A DNA stretch of 64,000 nucleotides from Polaribacter ponticola. Lineage in GTDB: Bacteria > Bacteroidota > Bacteroidia > Flavobacteriales > Flavobacteriaceae. Both the position numbers and the translations under genes were made by a program. The notes beneath the pieces are model-generated. The model saw nothing but the letters and a program-made list of their open reading frames with translations, was not told the origin of the DNA and did no database searches. This document shows, piece after piece, positions 60,527-64,000 of the stretch (position 1 is the first letter of the stretch; each line of letters opens with the position of its first letter). The stretch spans positions 1,271,001 through 1,335,000 of the forward strand of contig NZ_JAOSLC020000003.1 of NCBI RefSeq assembly GCF_026191475.2, given 5' to 3'.

Positions 60527-61876
60527 TTATCCTAATTCTTCTCTCATTAAATCTAACCCTTCACGAATGATTTTCTGATGTGGTTGTTTTGATACACAAA
60601 TAAATTCTGTTAGAGCAAAATCTTCCGGTGCAATTTCATAAGCTCCTAAAGCTTCCATTTCATCTAAATCTTTATACATACATGCTTTTAATAATTGCAT
60701 TGGATAAATATCTAAAGGAAAAACATCTTCATAAGAACCAGTAACAACAAATGCTCTGTGCTCACCGTTTGTATTTGTATTTAAATCATATTTTTTCTTT
60801 GGTGTTAACCAAGAAAAAGTAAATGCTCTAGAAGTTGAAACCTTATTAAAAACTGGCTTATTCCATCCAAATAACTCATAATCATCCCCTTCAGGAATTG
60901 CAGTTATTTGATTATCATAATACCCTAAAAATTCATCTTCACTTACTTGCTTTCCAGAAAGTACGTTTCCACTAATTATTCTTGTATTATCATTCTCTAA
61001 ATTATTTGCAGTAACATCTGCAACAGTTGCTCCAGCAATAGCTGTTACGTATTGCGGGTTACTAAATTTAGAACCCGTTAAAGCAATTGTTCTTGTTGCA
61101 TTAAACTTACCTGTTAATAGCAATTCACCAATAACAACTAAATCTTCTGGAGTTAATACCCAAACGACTTCACCTTTATTAATTGGATCTATGTTTGCAA
61201 TTTGTGTACTTACATTTCCTGAAGGATGCGGCCCTGAAACTTTATGAGTTTCTACACCAGATAAACTTGCCAATGGAGAATTAGAGTTTACACTAACAGA
61301 AATATGAACTTTACCTTCTGTTAATTTAGAAACAGCATTTATAGCTGCTTGCAACTCTGCTTCTTTACCAGCCAAAGTATAATCTAAATCTGCAGCTAAA
61401 GGTGCACTTGCATAACCAGAAACAAAAATTGCTTTTGGCGCTTGGTTAGGGTTGGCTACAACATCATAAGGACGCTGTTTTACAAATGGCCAACAACCTG
61501 AACTTAACAAGTGGTTTTTAACTTCTTCTGCAGACATTTTTAATGCATCTTTTGCACCAAAATCTGTATGAACTTGTTTTGCATCTGCAGCAATTTTAAC
61601 TGCTAATACTTTTCTTCTTGCTCCACGAATTACTTCTACAACTTTACCAGATACAGGGCTTGGAAATAAAATGCGTTCATCACTTTTTGAATAAAAAAGT
61701 GTATCTCCTGCTTTTACTTCTGCTCCCTCTTTGGCAACAAGTTTTGGTGTAATTCCATGAAAATCTTCTGGTTTAACTGCATAAACACTACTTAAAGAAA
61801 TATTAGTAGTCTTTTTTTCTGCAGCACCAACAAGCTTAATATCTAAGCCTTTTTTAATACGAATGTCTTTTGACAT
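60527..61876 (-). CDS. nqrA: Na+-translocating NADH:quinone reductase subunit A
   Basis: 449 residues, soluble. Lipoyl-like barrel (GAEVKAGDTLFYSKSDERIL; FPSPVSGKVVEVIRGARRKV), Rossmann-like domain (ISVSVNSNSPLASLSGVETH) and the C-terminal part (EMEALGAYEIAPEDFALTEF, CVSKQPHQKIIREGL) as in all NqrA. First gene of the operon, with TAAATTTG at 61921-61914 as -7 element. Na+ export by this complex suits a marine organism. Confidence 0.96.
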   Translation of the reverse strand: MSKDIRIKKGLDIKLVGAAEKKTTNISLSSVYAVKPEDFHGITPKLVAKEGAEVKAGDTLFYSKSDERILFPSPVSGKVVEVIRGARRKVLAVKIAADAKQVHTDFGAKDALKMSAEEVKNHLLSSGCWPFVKQRPYDVVANPNQAPKAIFVSGYASAPLAADLDYTLAGKEAELQAAINAVSKLTEGKVHISVSVNSNSPLASLSGVETHKVSGPHPSGNVSTQIANIDPINKGEVVWVLTPEDLVVIGELLLTGKFNATRTIALTGSKFSNPQYVTAIAGATVADVTANNLENDNTRIISGNVLSGKQVSEDEFLGYYDNQITAIPEGDDYELFGWNKPVFNKVSTSRAFTFSWLTPKKKYDLNTNTNGEHRAFVVTGSYEDVFPLDIYPMQLLKACMYKDLDEMEALGAYEIAPEDFALTEFICVSKQPHQKIIREGLDLMREELG

Positions 61877-61913
61877 AGTAAATTTGGAATTTTAATTATC
61901 TAAAAAAATCATG

Positions 61914-61921
61914 CAAATTTA
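61914..61921 (-). promoter_or_regulatory. -7 promoter element for the nqr operon
   Basis: Minus-strand TAAATTTG fits TAnnTTTG, 37 bp upstream of the nqrA ATG. Confidence 0.5.
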
Positions 61922-62041
61922 CGTTTTTTAAGGATTATTTCTAATATTTTTAGAACGTTATATTTACTTTAAATTATTATTTATATTCGTTCTAAACAAT
62001 TTTAAGTCTGAAAAAAATATATTATAAGTTTTGGCTTAAAT

Positions 62042-62074
62042 TTTGATTAATAAACTAAATGAATACTATTTTTG
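62042..62074 (+). promoter_or_regulatory. Promoter of the T9SS plug gene, leaderless
   Basis: TTTG (62042-62045), 21-bp spacer, TATTTTTG (62067-62074): a full Bacteroidota promoter. Transcription would start at or within a few bases of the ATG at 62079. Confidence 0.6.
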
Positions 62075-62078
62075 TTAA

Positions 62079-63296
62079 ATGCTAAAAAAACTCACGTTTT
62101 TATTCCTATTTACTATTTGTCTAAATTCTTTTAGTCAAACAATAAAATCAGTTCAATTAAGGCCAAAACAAGAAAATAATTTTTCTTCAATTGTTCCTCT
62201 AGGAACAATTTTAGAATTATCTTTTGATGATTTAGGCGCAGATAGCAAAGATTACCAATACAAAATTGAGCACATGACTCATGATTGGCAAAGAAGCAGA
62301 TTACTTTCTAGTCAATTTATAGACGGGTTCGATCAAAGCACTATTTTAGAAGTAACAAATTCTTTTAATACTTTTCAAAATTACACACATTATAAGGTTG
62401 AAATCCCGAATATAAATACTGTAATTACTAAAAGTGGAAATTATCTTTTATCAATCTTAAATGAAGATGATGAAGTTGTTTTTACAAGAAAGTTTGTACT
62501 ATATGAAAAAGCTGCTACAATTGGAGTAACAGTATCTAGAAGTAGAAACGCAAAAACCATTAACACACAACAAACTATTGAATTTACAGTAAATCACCCA
62601 AACTTAAGAATTAACAATCCATCACAAGAAGTAAATGTTGTTGTATTAAAAAATGAAAATTGGAACGAAAAAATAAACAACATACAACCTACCTTTTTTA
62701 AACAAAATCAGTTAAAATACACTTACAGAAACAAAACAAACTTTTGGGGAGGAAATGAATACTTAAATTTTGACAGTAAATTTATTAGAAACAAAAGTGT
62801 TAATGTTGTAAAAATAGAAATGAAAGACATCTCTCATCAATATTTATATCCAGAAACCTACAATCCAAACAAACAATATAAATACAACCCAGACATTAAT
62901 GGACAATTTGTGATTAGAACTCTAGATGCTAATATTGCTACAACAGAGGCAGATTACGCGATGATGCATTTTACCCTATATGCAGATGAACCTTTTATTG
63001 AGGAAGAAGTATTTGTGTATGGCGCTTATAATAACTTTAAAATTGAGGAAGAAAACAAACTTTATTACAATTTTGAAGATAAAAGCTATCAAGGAAAAAT
63101 TTTACTTAAACAAGGTTTTTACAATTACACTTTTGCCACTGTTGATAAATATAAGACCATAAATTCTAATAAAATTAATGGAACATTTTACCAAACAGAA
63201 AATCAATACACAGTAATTGTTTACTTTAAACCTTTCGGTGGACTTTATGACCGAGTAATTGGTATTGGCTCTGGTTTTTTTAATCAAAACAATTAG
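62079..63296 (+). CDS. Type IX secretion system plug protein (DUF5103 family)
   Basis: 405 residues. Signal peptide MLKKLTFLFLFTICLNSFSQ, then the family order: IKSVQLRPKQENNFSSIVPL, LELSFDDLGADSKDYQYKIE, HMTHDWQRSRLLSSQFIDGF, YEKAATIGVTVSRSRN, ending RVIGIGSGFF. The plug protein blocks the lateral opening of the SprA translocon when no cargo is engaged. Outer-membrane-associated. It fits with gldA and a T9SS-sorted nucleotidase in the window. Confidence 0.88.
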   Translation: MLKKLTFLFLFTICLNSFSQTIKSVQLRPKQENNFSSIVPLGTILELSFDDLGADSKDYQYKIEHMTHDWQRSRLLSSQFIDGFDQSTILEVTNSFNTFQNYTHYKVEIPNINTVITKSGNYLLSILNEDDEVVFTRKFVLYEKAATIGVTVSRSRNAKTINTQQTIEFTVNHPNLRINNPSQEVNVVVLKNENWNEKINNIQPTFFKQNQLKYTYRNKTNFWGGNEYLNFDSKFIRNKSVNVVKIEMKDISHQYLYPETYNPNKQYKYNPDINGQFVIRTLDANIATTEADYAMMHFTLYADEPFIEEEVFVYGAYNNFKIEEENKLYYNFEDKSYQGKILLKQGFYNYTFATVDKYKTINSNKINGTFYQTENQYTVIVYFKPFGGLYDRVIGIGSGFFNQNN

Positions 63297-63306
63297 AAAA
63301 AATTGA

Positions 63307-63338
63307 TTTGTCGTTTTTAAACAAAAAAACTACATTTA
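63307..63338 (+). promoter_or_regulatory. Promoter of apaG, near-leaderless
   Basis: TTTG (63307-63310), 20-bp spacer, TACATTTA (63331-63338), then ATG at 63344. Confidence 0.5.
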
Positions 63339-63343
63339 CTGTA

Positions 63344-63730
63344 ATGATTCAACAAGTAACTAAAGGGATTAAAATTTCTGTTAAAACTAAATTTAATGGC
63401 ACAAGCTTTAGAAATAATAGATTGTACTATGTATTTGCTTATTTCATTACCATTGAGAATAAATCTTCTGAAACAGTAAAATTGACACATAGAATGTGGG
63501 AAATTTTCGACTCTTTAAACAACACTGAAATTGTTAACGGAGAAGGAGTTATTGGACAAACACCAATATTAAAACCTAATGACAATTACTCATACAGTTC
63601 TGGATGCTTTTTAGAGTCCAATATTGGTGCTATGAGAGGTTATTACTCTATGGAAAATTTAGAAACTTTTCAAAAATTCAAAGTAATTATACCTACTTTT
63701 CAACTTTCAACTCTAGTATTATCAAACTAA
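63344..63730 (+). CDS. apaG: ApaG (Co2+/Mg2+ efflux-associated) protein
   Basis: 128 residues from ATG 63344 (MIQQVTKGIKISVKTKFNG), preferred over an upstream in-frame TTG at 63308 that lies in the promoter. Fn3-like fold with NRLYYVFAYFITIENKSSET, RMWEIFDSLNNTEIVNGEGV, GQTPILKPNDNYSYSSGCFL, GAMRGYYSM, all ApaG landmarks. Biochemical role still unclear; linked to divalent cation and diadenosine-polyphosphate phenotypes in enterobacteria. Confidence 0.92.
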   Translation: MIQQVTKGIKISVKTKFNGTSFRNNRLYYVFAYFITIENKSSETVKLTHRMWEIFDSLNNTEIVNGEGVIGQTPILKPNDNYSYSSGCFLESNIGAMRGYYSMENLETFQKFKVIIPTFQLSTLVLSN

Positions 63731-64000
63731 CCAAAAAGAAAAATAAAGTCATTAAAAGAAAGGATTCAGAATGTTTAAATTGTGGACATCCTTTTAGTGG
63801 ACAAGAAAAATTTTGTCCAGATTGTGGTCAAGCAAATAAGGGTAATAGAATTACATTTAGAAATTTTATTCATGAAGTTTTTAACGGCCTTTTTAATTTC
63901 GACGCTAAATTTTGGAACACTATTATACCTTTATTAATAAACCCTGGTAAAGTTTCTAGAGATTATATTGATGGAAAAAGGCAACGCTACACAAATCCAT
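63718..64000 (+). CDS. DUF3667 family zinc-ribbon membrane protein, N-terminal part (cut by window edge)
   Basis: Open to the window end. Cys-rich zinc ribbon SECLNCGHPFSGQEKFCPDC followed by GQANKGNRITFRNFIHEVFN, GLFNFDAKFWNTIIPLLINP, GKVSRDYIDGKRQRYTNP, as in DUF3667 proteins, which continue into membrane helices. No ATG is available; the frame overlaps the end of apaG, so the start may be an ATT at 63718 or another non-ATG codon nearby. Start is uncertain. Confidence 0.75.
   Translation, partial: MIKLTKKKNKVIKRKDSECLNCGHPFSGQEKFCPDCGQANKGNRITFRNFIHEVFNGLFNFDAKFWNTIIPLLINPGKVSRDYIDGKRQRYTNP

Overview
The window is chromosomal DNA from an AT-rich marine-type Bacteroidota, most likely family Flavobacteriaceae (Polaribacter/Tenacibaculum-like). 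Evidence: a gliding-motility ABC ATPase (GldA), a type IX secretion plug protein and a T9SS-sorted nucleotidase, GLPGLI-family proteins beside a TonB-type barrel, a region-1.1-less RpoD, a DnaE with an N-terminal proofreading exonuclease, a complete Na+-translocating NADH:quinone reductase, a membrane pyrophosphatase, and many promoters of the Bacteroidota TTTG/TAnnTTTG type.

Layout. 0-12.9 kb is core metabolism: etfBA, pyruvate dehydrogenase E1 beta, soluble and membrane pyrophosphatases, a decayed NRAMP metal transporter, a frameshifted secreted nucleotidase, pckA, a DUF423 protein, a saccharopine-dehydrogenase-like enzyme, trmN6 and a small lipoprotein. 12.98-31.7 kb looks like an ~18.7-kb genomic island inserted in the 3' end of tRNA-Ser(GGA). 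The tyrosine recombinase lies beside the tRNA, and a displaced copy of the original tRNA 3' end lies at the far edge. The island holds a small HTH regulator with palindromic sites, a four-gene cassette of conserved unknown genes (DUF5675 and two holin-like proteins), a ~0.9-kb hairpin-rich non-coding block, a sce7726/sce7725/RES operon (candidate defence or toxin module), a DnaC-like replication pair, an excisionase-like HTH, an RteC-like regulator, and a sucrose locus (sucrose phosphorylase, fructokinase, MFS transporter, thioredoxin-like protein, TonB receptor, LacI with two operators).

31.7-41.4 kb returns to core genes: tRNA-Ser, rimM, rpsP, dnaE, a lactone oxidase, a HAD phosphatase, gldA and a membrane protein. 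41.4-48.3 kb is an envelope module of barrel protein, two GLPGLI proteins and a two-component system; three 10-bp-phased GTTAAC repeats in the divergent spacer suggest control by the OmpR-type regulator. 48.3-55.8 kb holds a deoxynucleoside kinase, MscS, an ECF sigma factor, rpoD, rpe, an exonuclease/GIY-YIG protein, a barrel protein, tRNA-Arg, a YqeY protein and a retropepsin. 55.9-61.9 kb is nqrABCDEF; the window ends with the T9SS plug protein, apaG and a partial DUF3667 gene.

Seven genes are broken in the same way: a run of seven A (or T) where eight would restore one full reading frame. This is most economically a homopolymer problem in the assembly, but slippage-based recoding is worth excluding. 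Gene calls rest on reading the translated sequence; no database search was run.
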